The notes under the pieces are model-generated. The model was not told where the DNA came from. It saw nothing but the letters and a program-made list of their open reading frames with translations, and did no database searches. Source: Caballeronia insecticola (lineage in GTDB: Bacteria; Pseudomonadota; Gammaproteobacteria; Burkholderiales; Burkholderiaceae). From it: DNA of 64,000 nucleotides. The stretch is taken from positions 930,001 to 994,000 of the forward strand of contig NC_021287.1 in assembly GCF_000402035.1 (NCBI RefSeq). The letters are read 5' to 3'. A program made the position numbers and the translations under genes. This document shows, in pieces, positions 26,849 through 37,273 of this stretch (its first letter is position 1; each line of letters opens with the position of its first letter).

Positions 26849-27298
26849 AAGCGAACATCTTCCTGCTTGCGGCGGCGCGCGCCGGATCTGCACGCGCGCC
26901 GCGGGTTAGGCAAAAAATCCGGGACGCGTGACGCCCCGGGCGAAGCGCGGGTCATCCGCATCCCGGCCGAAGCGACGCCGCGCATGCTTTCTGGCCGCAT
27001 TCTGCCGCAATCGTTCGATATGAGCAGGAAACGTGGCCGGCCGTGATCACACCCGGCGACTTCATACGGTGTCCGCCGACGCAAACGGACGGACTTCGCG
27101 CCATTGATAAATCATTCGACTGATGTTTAAATTTAAGCTCCGTGAAAGGCTCAGGCGTCGAAACTCAAAGGTCTTTTGCGGGTCTTTCATGCATGACCTG
27201 CGCGTGTTCTTACGCGTCTTTCAAGCCGTCGTGCGCGTGCCGGGCTCGCCATCCTTCCGGCCGATCCATAACGTAGTGTTTTCGAGGAACGGAACCCC
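26849..27298. other. Intergenic region of 450 bases, no gene seen
   Basis: This is the divergent space between the GH15 gene and a small plus-strand gene. A relatively AT-rich patch lies near 27090-27150 (TGATGTTTAAATTTAAG at 27121-27137). I saw no hairpin of terminator quality and no coding frame with normal third-position GC. Confidence 0.45.
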
Positions 27299-27547
27299 AT
27301 GCTCTATCCGTCGAAAGCCGATTGCATCGCCATTCTTTCCGCCGCAAGCCGCGTCTCCGACGCCGAGCCGCTGCTTGCGCTCGATCACAAGCATCTCGGT
27401 CTGTCGCGCAATGCGATGGACACCGCCGCCGCATTCCTCACCGAGCGCGGCTGCTTCAACCGCTATTCCTTCGGCGTGAGCGGCGTCTCGGTCGGCGCGT
27501 TGTCGCTGCAAGGGCGTCTGCGTCTGGATCAACTCGCGAACGGTTGA
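27299..27547 (+). CDS. Small conserved-type hypothetical protein (82 aa)
   Basis: I do not recognise the family. The ATG at 27299 is preceded by GAGGAACGGA, a plausible ribosome-binding site. The protein is soluble, with LLALDHKHLGLSRNAMDTAAAFLTERGCFNRYSFGVSGVS, has normal codon use for this genome and no signal peptide. It looks like a small DNA-binding-like helical protein, but nothing proves that. No operon partner is visible: a minus-strand gene follows at 27672. Confidence 0.6.
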   Translation: MLYPSKADCIAILSAASRVSDAEPLLALDHKHLGLSRNAMDTAAAFLTERGCFNRYSFGVSGVSVGALSLQGRLRLDQLANG

Positions 27548-27671
27548 AATCTGGGCGGAATCCGCGAAGCCTCGCCGCCGTTTCGTTTTCGTGACACTTT
27601 GCACACGCACGCGGGTCAGTCCGTGTGCGTGTGCGTATCCTTGCGCGAAACGGCGTGCGTAGAAAGCGCGC

Positions 27672-27824
27672 TCAGAAATGCATCGATCCCATGCCGAACA
27701 GGCCGATCAGCCCGATCACGATCAAATAGATCGCGACGATGAAGTTCAGCAGGCGCGGCATGATGAGAATGAGGATCCCGGCGATCAGGGAAACCAGCGG
27801 GCCCAGGCTTAAGTGAATGTTCAT
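27672..27824 (-). CDS. DUF3096 small membrane protein (50 aa)
   Basis: This short frame begins MNIHLSLGPLVSLIAGILIL and continues PRLLNFIVAIYLIVIGLIGLFG, giving two hydrophobic helices separated by PRLLN, the DUF3096 pattern. CAGGAG lies about 11 bases ahead of the ATG. The protein is an inner-membrane peptide of unknown function, common in Burkholderiaceae and other proteobacteria. It is easily missed because of its length. It is divergent from the lactonase gene. Confidence 0.85.
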   Translation of the reverse strand: MNIHLSLGPLVSLIAGILILIMPRLLNFIVAIYLIVIGLIGLFGMGSMHF

Positions 27825-27876
27825 GGCGGCGACTCCTGTTGTTGGTTCGAATCGTGTCGGTGGGCCTGTCTTGCGT

Positions 27877-27912
27877 GGTGCATTCGGTGGTGCATTCGGT
27901 GATGTATTCGTG
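27877..27912 (+). repeat. Short 12-bp tandem repeats upstream of the lactonase gene
   Basis: GGTGCATTCGGT occurs twice back to back (27877-27888, 27889-27900), followed by a degenerate third copy GATGTATTCGTG (27901-27912) and a weaker fourth. It lies in the 256-base divergent region between DUF3096 and the lactonase gene and could be a regulator site array or simple slippage. Confidence 0.7.
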
Positions 27913-28080
27913 GTGTATCTTGGATGCAGCGCGTTCGTCGGGACAGCGTCATGCGTGATACGTCATCGCATGCTTGCATGACTTTGGAGCGGAACTTGCT
28001 CCCGCACGTCCTGGCCCGGCGATGCCTGCACGCGCATCGCTTCTGAATAACGAGCAGCACAGAGACGATGAGGAGGTTTC

Positions 28081-29409
28081 ATGCACCTGAGCGATTCCCG
28101 CCGCGCCCATGCATTCGCACTCACGCAGGCCACCCCGTTGCAAGACGCGCGCCTGACGTACCCGACGCGTATCAGACCGATCCGCTGGGTGAAAGGCGTC
28201 GCGCTGATGCTCTCGCTCGCGGCGGCGCAGGCGTTCGCGCAGACGCCCGCCGCGCCGGACGCCGCCAGCGGTACGGGCGCATCGGCCGCATCGGGCGGGC
28301 AAGTCTACGATCTGCTCATCGGCACCTATACGGCGGGTGGCAAAAGCGAAGGCATTTATGTCTATCGTTTCGATACCGGCAATGGCGAACTTTCGCGCAT
28401 TGCTTCGGCACAGACGGTGAACCCGTCCTATCTCGTCGTGAGCCGCGACCGGAATTACGTGTACGCAGTGAACGAATTGCCCGGCGACAACGGTCCGGCG
28501 TCGCAGCGCGGCGGCATCAGCGCTTTTCGCTTCGATCGCGCGAGCGGCCAGTTGAGCTTTCTCAATCGCGTCTCGGCGGATGGCAACGATCCCTGCTATC
28601 TCGCGCTTTCGCCCGATGGAAAATACTTGCTGACCGCGAATTATTCCGTCGCGTCGAATCCGGGCGGCAGCTTCGCGGTCTTCCCGATTGCCTCCGACGG
28701 CCACGTCGGCACATCCGTGCTGACCGTGCATCATGAAGGCGGCGGCCCGGTGAAAGGGCGGCAGGACAATTCTCACGTGCACTCGACCGTTTTCTCGCCC
28801 GACGGCAAGTATCTTTTCGCGCAGGATCTCGGCGTCGACAAGGTGTTCGCGTATCGCTACACGCCCGATCCGTCCGCGAGCAGCCGCGGCCTGTTCGGTC
28901 CGACGGAGGCGCGCTATACGCCGATCAAGCCGGGCTCGGGCCCGCGCCATCTGATCTTCGACGAAAGCGGCAAGCACGCGTATCTCACCACCGAGCTGAA
29001 TGCGTCGGTGCTCGTGTTCGATTATCGCGACGGCCAGCTCACGCCCGTGCAAACCGTGTCGATGATCGCGCCGGGTTTTAGAGGCAAGATCGGCGGCGGC
29101 GCGGTGCATCTGTCGCCGGACGGGCGCTTTCTCTATGCAACGAATCGCGGCGACGCCAACGAACTCGTTTCGTTCGCGGTCGATCCGGGAACCGGCCGCC
29201 TGAAGTTGCTCAAGCGTTACCCGACGCTCGGCAAGACGCCGCGCGAATTCGCAATCGATCCGAGCGGGCGCTGGCTCGTCGTCGGGAACCAGGAGAGCGA
29301 CAGCGCCTATTTCTTCCGCCGCGATCCCACGACCGGCGAGCTTGCATCGGATCCGAAACGGCTGTCGATCGGCTCGCCGGTCGACTTCAAGTTCGTATCG
29401 CCGTCATAA
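28081..29409 (+). CDS. Lactonase-family (7-bladed beta-propeller) secreted protein
   Basis: The 442-residue protein has a signal peptide after an unusual N-terminal extension: hydrophobic GVALMLSLAAAQAFA (about 39-53) ends in AFAQ. The mature part starts at YDLLIGTYTAGGKSEGIYVYRFD and holds repeated propeller blades (NPSYLVVSRDRNYVYAVNE; SPDGKYLLTANYS; SGPRHLIFDESGKHAYLTTEL; GGGAVHLSPDGRFLYATNRGD). This is the lactonase (Pgl-like, DUF2394) family. E. coli Pgl hydrolyses 6-phosphogluconolactone, but a periplasmic member must have another role. AGGAGG sits 5 bases before the ATG; a later start near residue 30 is possible. Confidence 0.88.
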   Translation: MHLSDSRRAHAFALTQATPLQDARLTYPTRIRPIRWVKGVALMLSLAAAQAFAQTPAAPDAASGTGASAASGGQVYDLLIGTYTAGGKSEGIYVYRFDTGNGELSRIASAQTVNPSYLVVSRDRNYVYAVNELPGDNGPASQRGGISAFRFDRASGQLSFLNRVSADGNDPCYLALSPDGKYLLTANYSVASNPGGSFAVFPIASDGHVGTSVLTVHHEGGGPVKGRQDNSHVHSTVFSPDGKYLFAQDLGVDKVFAYRYTPDPSASSRGLFGPTEARYTPIKPGSGPRHLIFDESGKHAYLTTELNASVLVFDYRDGQLTPVQTVSMIAPGFRGKIGGGAVHLSPDGRFLYATNRGDANELVSFAVDPGTGRLKLLKRYPTLGKTPREFAIDPSGRWLVVGNQESDSAYFFRRDPTTGELASDPKRLSIGSPVDFKFVSPS

Positions 29410-29550
29410 CTCGACGCGCGCGGCGCGCTCCTTCTGCGTCGCCGTGTCGAGTTCTAGTACGATGCGTTTCCGGCGCGCCTGCGCACTCGCGTGCGGCTGA
29501 AAGGTGTACTGAGAAATTGAAAGGCAATAGCAGGGAAGGTCAGATTGAAC

Positions 29551-30600
29551 ATGATTCAAACATTCGAATCGCGCGAGCGGTCCACCTCGAAGCGCGATGA
29601 ATCCGCGCCGTCGGGTTTCATCAGCGCGTTTAGCTTCGCCGGCGGCCAGGCGCTGCGGCTTTCGTGGGACGAAGCGCGCACAGCCGTCGCGGGCGACGGC
29701 CCGACATGGCTGCATCTTTCGGCCAACGACGACACCGTCGAAGGCTGGCTCGAAGGTGTCACGTCGATGCCCGATGTCGCGCGTGAATTCCTGAACGGCG
29801 AAGATAAGCGTCCGCGCTTGCACATCGGCTCGAACTTCATGTACGGCGTCGTCGCGGATCTCGAACTTGTCGCGAAAACGCCCGACGCCGCCGCGCCCGA
29901 CGCCCGCGAAGCGAACCGCGCAACCGGCGCGCTGCGCTTTTATGTCGACAAGCACCGCATGATCACCGTGCGCGCGCGGCCGCTGCAATCGACCGACCGG
30001 CTGCGTCACGCCGTGCTCGAAGGCACGACGTTCCGCGATCCCGTCGACCTGTTCGCCGGCCTGATTGGCGCGCTGAACGACACGTTCGCGAACCGGGTCG
30101 ACGAAATAGGCGACTGTCTCGACGACGTCGAGGAAAGCGTGCTCGAAGGCGGCCATTCGAAGTGCCGCGCGCTGCTGGGCGGGGCGCGGCGGCGTATCGT
30201 CGAGGTGAAGCGGTTCATCGATCCGGAGCGCAACGCGCTGACGCAACTGGTCATGCGCAAGCTCGAATGGGCCGAGCCGCGTTCGATGGAAGCGCTCGTG
30301 CAGGCAATTCAGGTATTGAACGGCCTGGGCGCCGGTCTGGAAGGACTCTACGAACGCGCGAAGCTCTTGCAGGATGAAATTGCCGCGGCGCTCTCGGAGG
30401 ACATCAACCACAAGCTGTTGTGGCTCGCGATCATCTCCGCGTTGCTGCTGCCCGCCACGCTCGTGACGGGCATCTTCGGCATGAACGTGGCGGGTCTGCC
30501 GGGCACGCACGATCCGGCTTCGTTCTGGATCGTGATCGGCGTGATGACGGGTTGCGCCGCCATCACGATCTATCTGCTGCGCCGTTTGCGGCTCTGGTAG
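29551..30600 (+). CDS. zntB: CorA/ZntB-type metal ion transporter
   Basis: The 349-residue protein has a cytosolic domain rich in charged residues, a long helix region (MRKLEWAEPRSMEALVQAIQVL ~230-252), and two C-terminal membrane helices: LLWLAIISALLLPATLVTGIFGMNVAGLPG (~292-322) and a last one at ~325-345. GMN is the signature of CorA family channels; ZntB members move Zn2+ across the inner membrane, and this subgroup is the closest by eye. ATG 29551 is used, while TTG 29545 with GGGAAGG 5 bases before it is an alternative. Confidence 0.9.
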   Translation: MIQTFESRERSTSKRDESAPSGFISAFSFAGGQALRLSWDEARTAVAGDGPTWLHLSANDDTVEGWLEGVTSMPDVAREFLNGEDKRPRLHIGSNFMYGVVADLELVAKTPDAAAPDAREANRATGALRFYVDKHRMITVRARPLQSTDRLRHAVLEGTTFRDPVDLFAGLIGALNDTFANRVDEIGDCLDDVEESVLEGGHSKCRALLGGARRRIVEVKRFIDPERNALTQLVMRKLEWAEPRSMEALVQAIQVLNGLGAGLEGLYERAKLLQDEIAAALSEDINHKLLWLAIISALLLPATLVTGIFGMNVAGLPGTHDPASFWIVIGVMTGCAAITIYLLRRLRLW

Positions 30601-30616
30601 CCCTCTCCGGTAGCCG

Positions 30617-33600
30617 CTACTCCGCCGGGCCGGGCGGCGCGAGCACTTCGCGGTTGCCGTTGCTGCTCATCGACGACACGAGCCCGGCGGTCTCCATTTG
30701 CTCGACGAGGCGCGCCGCGCGGTTATAGCCGATGCGCAGTTGCCGCTGCACCGACGAAATCGACGCGCGCCGCGTGCGCACGACGAAAGCCACGGCTTCG
30801 TCGTAGAGCGGATCGGCTTCGGCCTCGGGCGACTCGCCGAACAGGTCCTGCGTCGCGCCGCCTTCGGGCGTTGGCCCGGAGAGAATGCCTTCTTCGTACT
30901 CCGGTTCGCCGAACTGCTTCAGATACTCGACCACGCGATGCACTTCGTCGTCCGCGACGAACGCGCCGTGCACGCGCTGCGGATAACCCGTGCCGGGCGG
31001 CAGGAACAGCATGTCGCCCGCGCCGAGCAGCGATTCCGCGCCCATCTGGTCGAGAATCGTGCGCGAATCGATCTTCGACGAAACCTGGAAGGCCACGCGC
31101 GTCGGGATGTTCGCCTTGATGAGGCCGGTGATCACGTCGACCGACGGGCGCTGCGTCGCGAGAATCAAGTGGATGCCGGCAGCGCGCGCCTTCTGCGCGA
31201 GCCGCGCGATCAACTGCTCGATCTGCTTGCCCGCGACCATCATGAGATCCGCCAGTTCGTCGATGACCACGACGATAAGCGGCAGCGGTGCCAGCGGCTC
31301 GGGCGCGTCGGGCGTCAGCGAGAACGGATTCGTGAGCTTCTTGCCCGCCGCTTCCATGGTGCGGATCTTCTGGTTGAAGCCTTGCAGATTGCGCACGCCG
31401 ACCGCCGACATCAGCCGATAGCGTTTTTCCATTTCGCCGACGCACCAGTTGAGCGCGTTCGATGCGAGCTTCATGTCGGTCACGACCGGCGCGAGCAGAT
31501 GCGGAATGCCTTCGTAGACCGAAAGCTCCAGCATCTTCGGGTCGATCATGATGAGGCGCACGTCCTCGGGCTTCGCCTTGTAGAGCAGCGAGAGGATCAT
31601 CGCGTTGATGGCGACCGACTTGCCCGAGCCGGTCGTACCCGCGACCAGCATGTGCGGCGCGCGCGCGAGATCCGTGACGACCGGATTGCCGACGATGTCC
31701 TTGCCCATCGCGATCGTCAGATTCGACTTCGAGTTGCGATAGACGTCGTCTTCGAGAATTTCCGAGAGACGGATCATCTGGCGCTTCGGGTTCGGCAGTT
31801 CGAGACCCATGCAGGTCTTGCCCGGAATCGTCTCGACGACGCGGATCGACGTGAGTCCCAGACCGCGCGACAGATCCTTCATCAGCCCGACGATCTGACT
31901 GCCGCGCACGCCGAGCGCCGGCTCGACCTCGAAGCGCGTGATGACCGGCCCGGCCGACGCGCCGACGACCGTCACCGGCACCTTGAATTCCTGCAGGCGC
32001 TGCTCGATCAACTGGCCCGTGTCGGCCAGGCTTGCTTCGGAGACGGGCTCGACTTCGTCGGATGCGGGTTCGAGGAGATCGAGCGTCGGCAACTCGACTG
32101 CCGATGCGTGCGGTGCATGGAACTCGAATTCGGTCGGCTCGAAGCCACGTATGGACGGGCGCGGCTCGGCGGGGGAGGGCGGTGCGACGCTGGCCGCTGC
32201 GACGTTGGCCGGCGGCGGGGTCGGCACGTTCGCTACGTTTGGCACGTCGGGCGCGAAGAGCGGCTCAGCCAGCGGCACGGCGTTGCTCGTGGTCGTCGCG
32301 GTGGTCGCGATCGTGGCGGTCGTCGCGACGGGGAAGCGCACGACGTTCGATGTCGGGGCGAGATCGTCCTCTTCGCCACCGATCGGCGCGGTTTGTCCTT
32401 GCGCGGCGGGCGTCGCCTGCTTGGCGGCCGGTTCGTCGATTACGCGCGGAAGCGGCGCGGCGAGCGGCTCGCTCCAGGCCTGTTTGGGCGTGGCGGCGTC
32501 CAGCCAGGGCGGTGTCGACGCGATGTCGCGATAGTCGTCTTCCAACGCTGAGACTTGCGGCGGCGTCTGGTCGACGCGAGGCAACGGCGGCGCGGTGACG
32601 GGGGCGCTCACGTTCGCGTTCGTGTTCGTGTTCGCATGTGCGGAGCTTGCGACGCTGCCCGGTTCGAGGCTGACGGTATTTGCGTATGCCGCCGCCGCAG
32701 TCGTAAGCGGCATATCGAAGAGCGGCGGCGGTTCGGCGAGCGCGGGCGCGATCGAGTGTGCGGCGAGCGGCGGCGTTTCGATGTCCTTCACCGTTTCCTG
32801 CGTGAACACGGGCGCAGGCGCGGTCACGGGCGCAAAAGCCGCCGCAATCACGGGCTCTCGCGCCGTCTCGACCACGCTCGTTTCAAAGGCTGTCGCGACG
32901 GAGCCAGCGGACTCGTACGTCGATGTATCCGGCTGAGCAAGCAGCGAAGTTTCCGCGCCCGGCTGGCCCGCCTTCGCCATCGCCACATGGCCGCGAGCGA
33001 GACTCGCCCCGGCGAGCGACGTCCACATCGCAGTCTTCTCCTCGATGGAGCGCAATGTCGCCTGGATCGACTCCGGCGCGGGCGGCGGTCCAGCAGGCTG
33101 AAGCGGCGTCGACGGGCGCGAGAACGCGGGCGCGGCGAGCGGCGCCGGGTCGAATTCGCGCGCGGGGGCGTTCGCGCCCGGCTGACCGGCAGGACGCCTG
33201 ACGATGCCCGGTGCTGCTTGTGACGCAGGCATGGGTTTGCGAGAGACGCCCGTGCCCACACCTGTTGCTGCGGACGCAACCGACGCAACCGACGCAAACG
33301 CGCCGGACGTGCGCTGCGCCGGCATCGACGTGGCTGGGTTACGCGGCCGATTCATCCGCGCATCGGCGCCGGTGGGCTTCTGACCGAACGGTCTGTCCAC
33401 GGCGACGGAGGCACGCAGCCCCGACCCCGATGCGGCGAACGCGGACGCCTGACGCGGCGGAAACTGCGCGCCGACATCGCGACTCGCCGCTGCCGCCGAC
33501 GGCTTCAACCAGTCCGCCGGCGCAACGGGCTCGACGTGAGCGGGCCTTCGCGCCTGAATGTCGCCTGCGGCTGTTGCGCCCTTGCTGATCGCGGGTGGAC

Positions 33601-34219
33601 GCCACACGGTCGGGCGCTGATAGCGACTGCGCCGGTTGCCCGTCGGCAGGCCGAGCGTCGGCTCATCCGGACCCGTGCGCGGCGTGGGTGCATCCGAGCG
33701 TTCGGCGCGAAGGCCGCGTTCCTGCCCATCGCGCTCGGCGCGGGCGCGGGCGCGGCGCTCGAACCAGCCGATGGATTTGTCGCGCGGCTCTTTCGCCGGG
33801 CGCGGCTCGGCCTCGCGTTCGGGCGGCGTGATCCAGCTCTGCGGCAATCCGAAGCCGAACGACTCTTCCGCCCAGGCGAGCACGGAGCGCCAGCTGAACT
33901 CGATGAGCCAGGGCAGGAACACCGCGAGCACGAGCACGGCGATCGCGCGCGTGCCAGCCGGATGCGCGAGCGCGCTCAAGGCATCGGCGAGCGCACGCCC
34001 GCCGCGATTGATATTGATCTGCGTTTCAAGCGAACCCGCAAACGCGCCTTCGAGCGTGCTGCTCGCGAGCAGCACGGCCAGAAAGCCGAGCCAGAGGCGG
34101 ATCGTGCCGGGGCCGCGCAGTCCGCCGCCGCCCGGCAGCATCATTTTGACGATGCGCCAAAGAAGCGGAGCGAACCAGATGACCGATGCACCGAACCAGC
34201 CGAGAACTACCATGTGCAT
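30617..34219 (-). CDS. ftsK: DNA translocase FtsK
   Basis: FtsK pumps chromosomal DNA and activates XerCD recombination at the division septum. The 1200-residue protein has three N-terminal membrane helices (about 5-25, 43-60, 92-112), a very long Ala/Pro/Thr/Val-rich linker (~145-715), the motor domain with Walker [10 protein letters not shown] (~858) and [16 protein letters not shown] (~980), and a C-terminal gamma winged helix (~1130-1190). Most FtsK proteins have four helices, so the first helix and its periplasmic loop appear missing. The frame stays open upstream for about 35 codons but has no start codon. ATG 34219 and 34213 are the only sensible starts. Convergent with zntB. Confidence 0.9.
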   Translation of the reverse strand: MHMVVLGWFGASVIWFAPLLWRIVKMMLPGGGGLRGPGTIRLWLGFLAVLLASSTLEGAFAGSLETQININRGGRALADALSALAHPAGTRAIAVLVLAVFLPWLIEFSWRSVLAWAEESFGFGLPQSWITPPEREAEPRPAKEPRDKSIGWFERRARARAERDGQERGLRAERSDAPTPRTGPDEPTLGLPTGNRRSRYQRPTVWRPPAISKGATAAGDIQARRPAHVEPVAPADWLKPSAAAASRDVGAQFPPRQASAFAASGSGLRASVAVDRPFGQKPTGADARMNRPRNPATSMPAQRTSGAFASVASVASAATGVGTGVSRKPMPASQAAPGIVRRPAGQPGANAPAREFDPAPLAAPAFSRPSTPLQPAGPPPAPESIQATLRSIEEKTAMWTSLAGASLARGHVAMAKAGQPGAETSLLAQPDTSTYESAGSVATAFETSVVETAREPVIAAAFAPVTAPAPVFTQETVKDIETPPLAAHSIAPALAEPPPLFDMPLTTAAAAYANTVSLEPGSVASSAHANTNTNANVSAPVTAPPLPRVDQTPPQVSALEDDYRDIASTPPWLDAATPKQAWSEPLAAPLPRVIDEPAAKQATPAAQGQTAPIGGEEDDLAPTSNVVRFPVATTATIATTATTTSNAVPLAEPLFAPDVPNVANVPTPPPANVAAASVAPPSPAEPRPSIRGFEPTEFEFHAPHASAVELPTLDLLEPASDEVEPVSEASLADTGQLIEQRLQEFKVPVTVVGASAGPVITRFEVEPALGVRGSQIVGLMKDLSRGLGLTSIRVVETIPGKTCMGLELPNPKRQMIRLSEILEDDVYRNSKSNLTIAMGKDIVGNPVVTDLARAPHMLVAGTTGSGKSVAINAMILSLLYKAKPEDVRLIMIDPKMLELSVYEGIPHLLAPVVTDMKLASNALNWCVGEMEKRYRLMSAVGVRNLQGFNQKIRTMEAAGKKLTNPFSLTPDAPEPLAPLPLIVVVIDELADLMMVAGKQIEQLIARLAQKARAAGIHLILATQRPSVDVITGLIKANIPTRVAFQVSSKIDSRTILDQMGAESLLGAGDMLFLPPGTGYPQRVHGAFVADDEVHRVVEYLKQFGEPEYEEGILSGPTPEGGATQDLFGESPEAEADPLYDEAVAFVVRTRRASISSVQRQLRIGYNRAARLVEQMETAGLVSSMSSNGNREVLAPPGPAE

Positions 34220-34410
34220 GCCTGAGATTAAATCGATGTTGGATGAAACGAAAAAGACTGCTGCCCAGCCGTGACTTTCCGCGCGACTTTCCGTGTTAGC
34301 GACGGCGTCATTCGACTGAGCAGTTTAACGGCTGGCGCACGGGGTGACGCGCATGCAAAGTGCACGTGCCGCACGCACGCAACACTTGCGCGTCCAATAA
34401 CCCGTGGCGC

Positions 34411-34977
34411 TCACTGCGCATGCGGCGCGAAGGTGAGCACCTGACCGTCAGCGATCGTCAGTTGCAACGCTTGCGGCGGGTTCATCTGCACGCCGCTTTT
34501 CGCGATGTGCGCGAGCGCGTCGAGATAAGGCTGCTCCAGCGCGGCGCCCGCACCGGACACGCACGCCATGCGCGTGCCGGCGATCGGTCCGAACGCTAGC
34601 TTGCCGTCCTTCAGGTCGTACGTGCCCGTGTAGCGATTGCAGCCCGAAAAGCCGCTCGCCCGCCGATGGCCGCTCGCGGTCGAAAATTCGAGCGTGAGCG
34701 GCTGGCCGCCGTCCTGAGCGCCGTGCGGAACGGCGCGCGCCTGACCCTGGGCGTCGGTCCAGCTCGTGAGGTCCCACTGCGTGTCGTCGAGCAACTGCGT
34801 GGCGGCGGGATTGTACGGATCCGTGGGCGGCGCGCTGGCATCGGGATGCTTCGGCATTGCGCAGCCGGCGACGAGGAACGCGCACGCGGCCAGAGAAACA
34901 CAGCGCGAAACGAAGCGCGAAGAGCGCAGGGAGTGCGGCGAACGTGAAGCGGGCGCGCGGAGAAAGTGCGTGGCCAT
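34411..34977 (-). CDS. META-domain lipoprotein (HslJ-like)
   Basis: The 188-residue precursor has a lipoprotein signal peptide (FVSRCVSLAACAFLVAGC, lipobox LVAGC at about 36-40). The mature part has DDTQWDLTSWTDAQGQA, then SGCNRYTGTYDLKDGKLAFGPIAGTRMAC (~111-140), the META signature with a conserved SGCNR and MAC. META/HslJ proteins are outer-membrane or periplasmic lipoproteins linked to heat shock and stress in E. coli; the role here is unproven. It is divergent from purT. Confidence 0.87.
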   Translation of the reverse strand: MATHFLRAPASRSPHSLRSSRFVSRCVSLAACAFLVAGCAMPKHPDASAPPTDPYNPAATQLLDDTQWDLTSWTDAQGQARAVPHGAQDGGQPLTLEFSTASGHRRASGFSGCNRYTGTYDLKDGKLAFGPIAGTRMACVSGAGAALEQPYLDALAHIAKSGVQMNPPQALQLTIADGQVLTFAPHAQ

Positions 34978-35320
34978 CGATGATCCTGAAGCTGCCGAAA
35001 CCGTAAGCGTATCGCACTCGTCCTACGATTTGTCCAGCGCCGAGATGCAACAAAATGATCGCCCGGGTCGCGCCGGCGCGGAATCGTCGGCGATTGCGGG
35101 GAATTTCGCCACGCAATCGTGTGTCAATAGCGCAGGCGACGAGGCGTTCGCGGCGGTCTTTCGGCGTTGCCTTCAGCGTTGTCAATAGGCCGGACGGCAG
35201 GGCTGTTGCGGCCTGCGCTGCGTGTTAACATCCCGCCCTGTTCTGCCGAAACGGCCGCTGGATCAGCTTTAGAACCAAGCCGCCGACCGGCTCTCGCCAC
35301 CGATTCATCCTGGAGCACAC
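34978..35320. other. Divergent intergenic region between META lipoprotein and purT
   Basis: The 343 bases hold no convincing gene. TTAACA at 35225-35230 with TTGCGG at 35206-35211 looks like a -10/-35 pair, but its spacing is too short to trust. No purine riboswitch fold was obvious. Confidence 0.4.
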
Positions 35321-36583
35321 ATGCAGACCGATCCACGCAGCGCCGCCCACGACTCGCACGCCACGCAAGCGGGCGCTCGCATCGGCACGCCGCTCTCGCC
35401 GCACGCAACGCGCGTCATGCTGCTGGGCGCGGGCGAACTCGGCAAGGAAGTGATCATCGCGCTGCAGCGTCTGGGCGTGGAGGTCATCGCCGTCGACCGT
35501 TATGCGAACGCGCCGGGGCATCAGGTCGCGCACCGCGCGCACGTCATCGACATGACCGACGCCGCCGCGTTGCGCGCGCTTGTCGAGCGGGAACAGCCGC
35601 ATCTGATCGTGCCGGAGATCGAGGCGATCGCGACCGATGCGCTCGCGGAAATCGAAGCGGCCGGGCTCGCGACTGTCATCCCGACGGCCCGCGCCACGCA
35701 ACTCACGATGAACCGCGAAGGCATTCGGCGCCTGGCCGCCGAGACGCTCGGCCTGCCGACTTCGCCCTATGCGTTCGCGAATTCGCTCGAAGAAATGAAG
35801 GCGGCGATCGCGAAGATCGGCTTTCCATGCGTGGTGAAGCCGGTGATGTCGTCGTCGGGGAAAGGGCAGTCGGTGCTGAAACGCGACGCCGATGTCGAGC
35901 CCGCATGGAATTACGCGATGGCGGGCGGCCGCGTGAATCACGGGCGCGTGATCGTCGAGGGCTTCGTCGACTTCGAATACGAAATCACGCAGCTCACCGT
36001 GCGCGCGGCGGACGCGGCGAGCGGCGAGACGCAGACGTATTTCTGCGAGCCGATCGGTCACGTCCAGGTCGCGGGCGACTACGTCGAATCGTGGCAACCG
36101 CAGGCAATGAGTCCGGCTGCGCTTGAAAAATCGCGCGATGTCGCCGCGAAAGTGACGACGGCGCTGGGCGGCCGCGGACTCTTCGGCGTCGAACTGTTCG
36201 TGCGCGGCGACGACGTCTGGTTCTCCGAAGTGAGCCCGCGTCCGCACGACACCGGCCTCGTGACGCTCGCCACACAACGTTTTTCCGAATTCGAACTGCA
36301 CGCCCGCGCGATTCTCGGCTTGCCCGTCGATACCGCGCTGCGTGCGCCGGGCGCATCCGCCGTCATTTATGGTGGCCTGGACGAGGCGGGCATCGCGTTC
36401 GAAGGCGTGGCAGAGGCGCTTGCCGTGCCGGGCGCGGATCTGCGGCTCTTCGGCAAGCCCGAGAGTTTCGTGAAGCGGCGCATGGGCGTCGCGCTGGCAA
36501 CGGGTGTCGACACGGACGAGGCGCGCGAGCGCGCGAAACTCGCGGCGTCGAAAGTGCGGCCGGTATCGGTATCGGTCAGATGA
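35321..36583 (+). CDS. purT: Formate-dependent phosphoribosylglycinamide formyltransferase (GAR transformylase 2)
   Basis: PurT makes formyl-GAR from GAR, formate and ATP in purine synthesis. The 420-residue ATP-grasp protein shows [28 protein letters not shown] (about 34-61), [10 protein letters not shown] (~98), [21 protein letters not shown] (~120-140), [11 protein letters not shown] (~180) and a late [14 protein letters not shown] (~305-318). The core equals E. coli PurT (392 residues) with a roughly 24-residue N-terminal extension; ATG 35321 with GGAG 9 bases before it supports the long form. Two small genes follow closely. Confidence 0.96.
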   Translation: MQTDPRSAAHDSHATQAGARIGTPLSPHATRVMLLGAGELGKEVIIALQRLGVEVIAVDRYANAPGHQVAHRAHVIDMTDAAALRALVEREQPHLIVPEIEAIATDALAEIEAAGLATVIPTARATQLTMNREGIRRLAAETLGLPTSPYAFANSLEEMKAAIAKIGFPCVVKPVMSSSGKGQSVLKRDADVEPAWNYAMAGGRVNHGRVIVEGFVDFEYEITQLTVRAADAASGETQTYFCEPIGHVQVAGDYVESWQPQAMSPAALEKSRDVAAKVTTALGGRGLFGVELFVRGDDVWFSEVSPRPHDTGLVTLATQRFSEFELHARAILGLPVDTALRAPGASAVIYGGLDEAGIAFEGVAEALAVPGADLRLFGKPESFVKRRMGVALATGVDTDEARERAKLAASKVRPVSVSVR

Positions 36584-36614
36584 ACGGCGCTCAGGCGCCG
36601 GCGGGAGCAAGCAA

Positions 36615-36785
36615 GTGAAATGGAAAGTGCTGGCCGTGCTCGTCGCGGCTTCCCTGGGCCTGTCGGGCTGCGGTTTGGCGGCAGCGCCGTGCCGGATCGC
36701 CTCGGCGGGGCTGAAGATCGTGCCGCTCGTCGGCCACGTCGCGGCCGCGCCGACCGACGCGTGCGCGGAAGTGATCGATCCGTGA
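36615..36785 (+). CDS. DUF6726 small lipoprotein (56 aa)
   Basis: GTG at 36615 starts MKWKVLAVLVAASLGLSGCG, a lipoprotein signal with lipobox LSGC (about 16-19). The mature part LAAAPCRIASAGLKIVPLVG then APTDACAEVID holds two more cysteines. This matches the DUF6726 family of tiny Burkholderiaceae lipoproteins of unknown function. It starts 31 bases after purT and precedes the mliC-like gene by 51 bases. GGGAGCAA is a possible ribosome-binding site. The gene is short and would be missed if only ATG starts were considered. Confidence 0.8.
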   Translation: MKWKVLAVLVAASLGLSGCGLAAAPCRIASAGLKIVPLVGHVAAAPTDACAEVIDP

Positions 36786-36836
36786 CGCATCGGCGCCCGA
36801 TATCGAACCGATCGTGAACCCGAGGCGAACCGAACG

Positions 36837-37193
36837 ATGAAAAGACTTCTCGCATGCACGCTGGCGATGCTGGGCGCACAGGCCGCGTTCGCCATGCCGC
36901 TTACCGTGCCGCAGATTCAGACCGCATCGACGCAAACGACGCGCTACGACTGCAAGGGCGGCAAGAGCGTCACCGTCCTGTATACGAACACGCGCAACCA
37001 TCAGAGCTTCGCGGCGCTGACTGTCGACGGACGCAAGCTTCTTTTCGTCAACGTGATTGCGGGATCGGGCGCAAAATACGTCGCCGATCAATACACGTGG
37101 TGGACCAAGGGCCCGCAAGCCAATCTCTACGACGAGATGGCCGCGAAGGATTCGTCGCCGCTGCTTGCCGACTGCGAGACGCGCAAGAAATAG
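36837..37193 (+). CDS. MliC-like lysozyme inhibitor domain protein (periplasmic)
   Basis: The 118-residue precursor has a signal peptide (KRLLACTLAMLGAQAAFA, about residues 2-19). The mature part has TTRYDCKGGKSVTVLYTNTR, then SGAKYVADQYTWWTKGPQANLYDE and a last cysteine in LLADCETRKK. This is the MliC fold (membrane-bound C-type lysozyme inhibitor), with two cysteines for the disulfide. It lacks a lipobox, so it is probably soluble in the periplasm. It is third in the purT run. Lysozyme inhibition is inferred from the family. Confidence 0.85.
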   Translation: MKRLLACTLAMLGAQAAFAMPLTVPQIQTASTQTTRYDCKGGKSVTVLYTNTRNHQSFAALTVDGRKLLFVNVIAGSGAKYVADQYTWWTKGPQANLYDEMAAKDSSPLLADCETRKK

Positions 37194-37273
37194 GAGCGCG
37201 CGCCGCGTGCTGCGCGGTTCTGCCGCGCTCATGTTCCGGCGGCGGCCGGCCGAAGTGGCGGCATGCGCGGTGT

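Noticed and set aside
35206..35231. TTGCGG and TTAACA as a purT promoter
   Set aside because: The spacing is only 13 or 14 bases, too short for a sigma-70 promoter.
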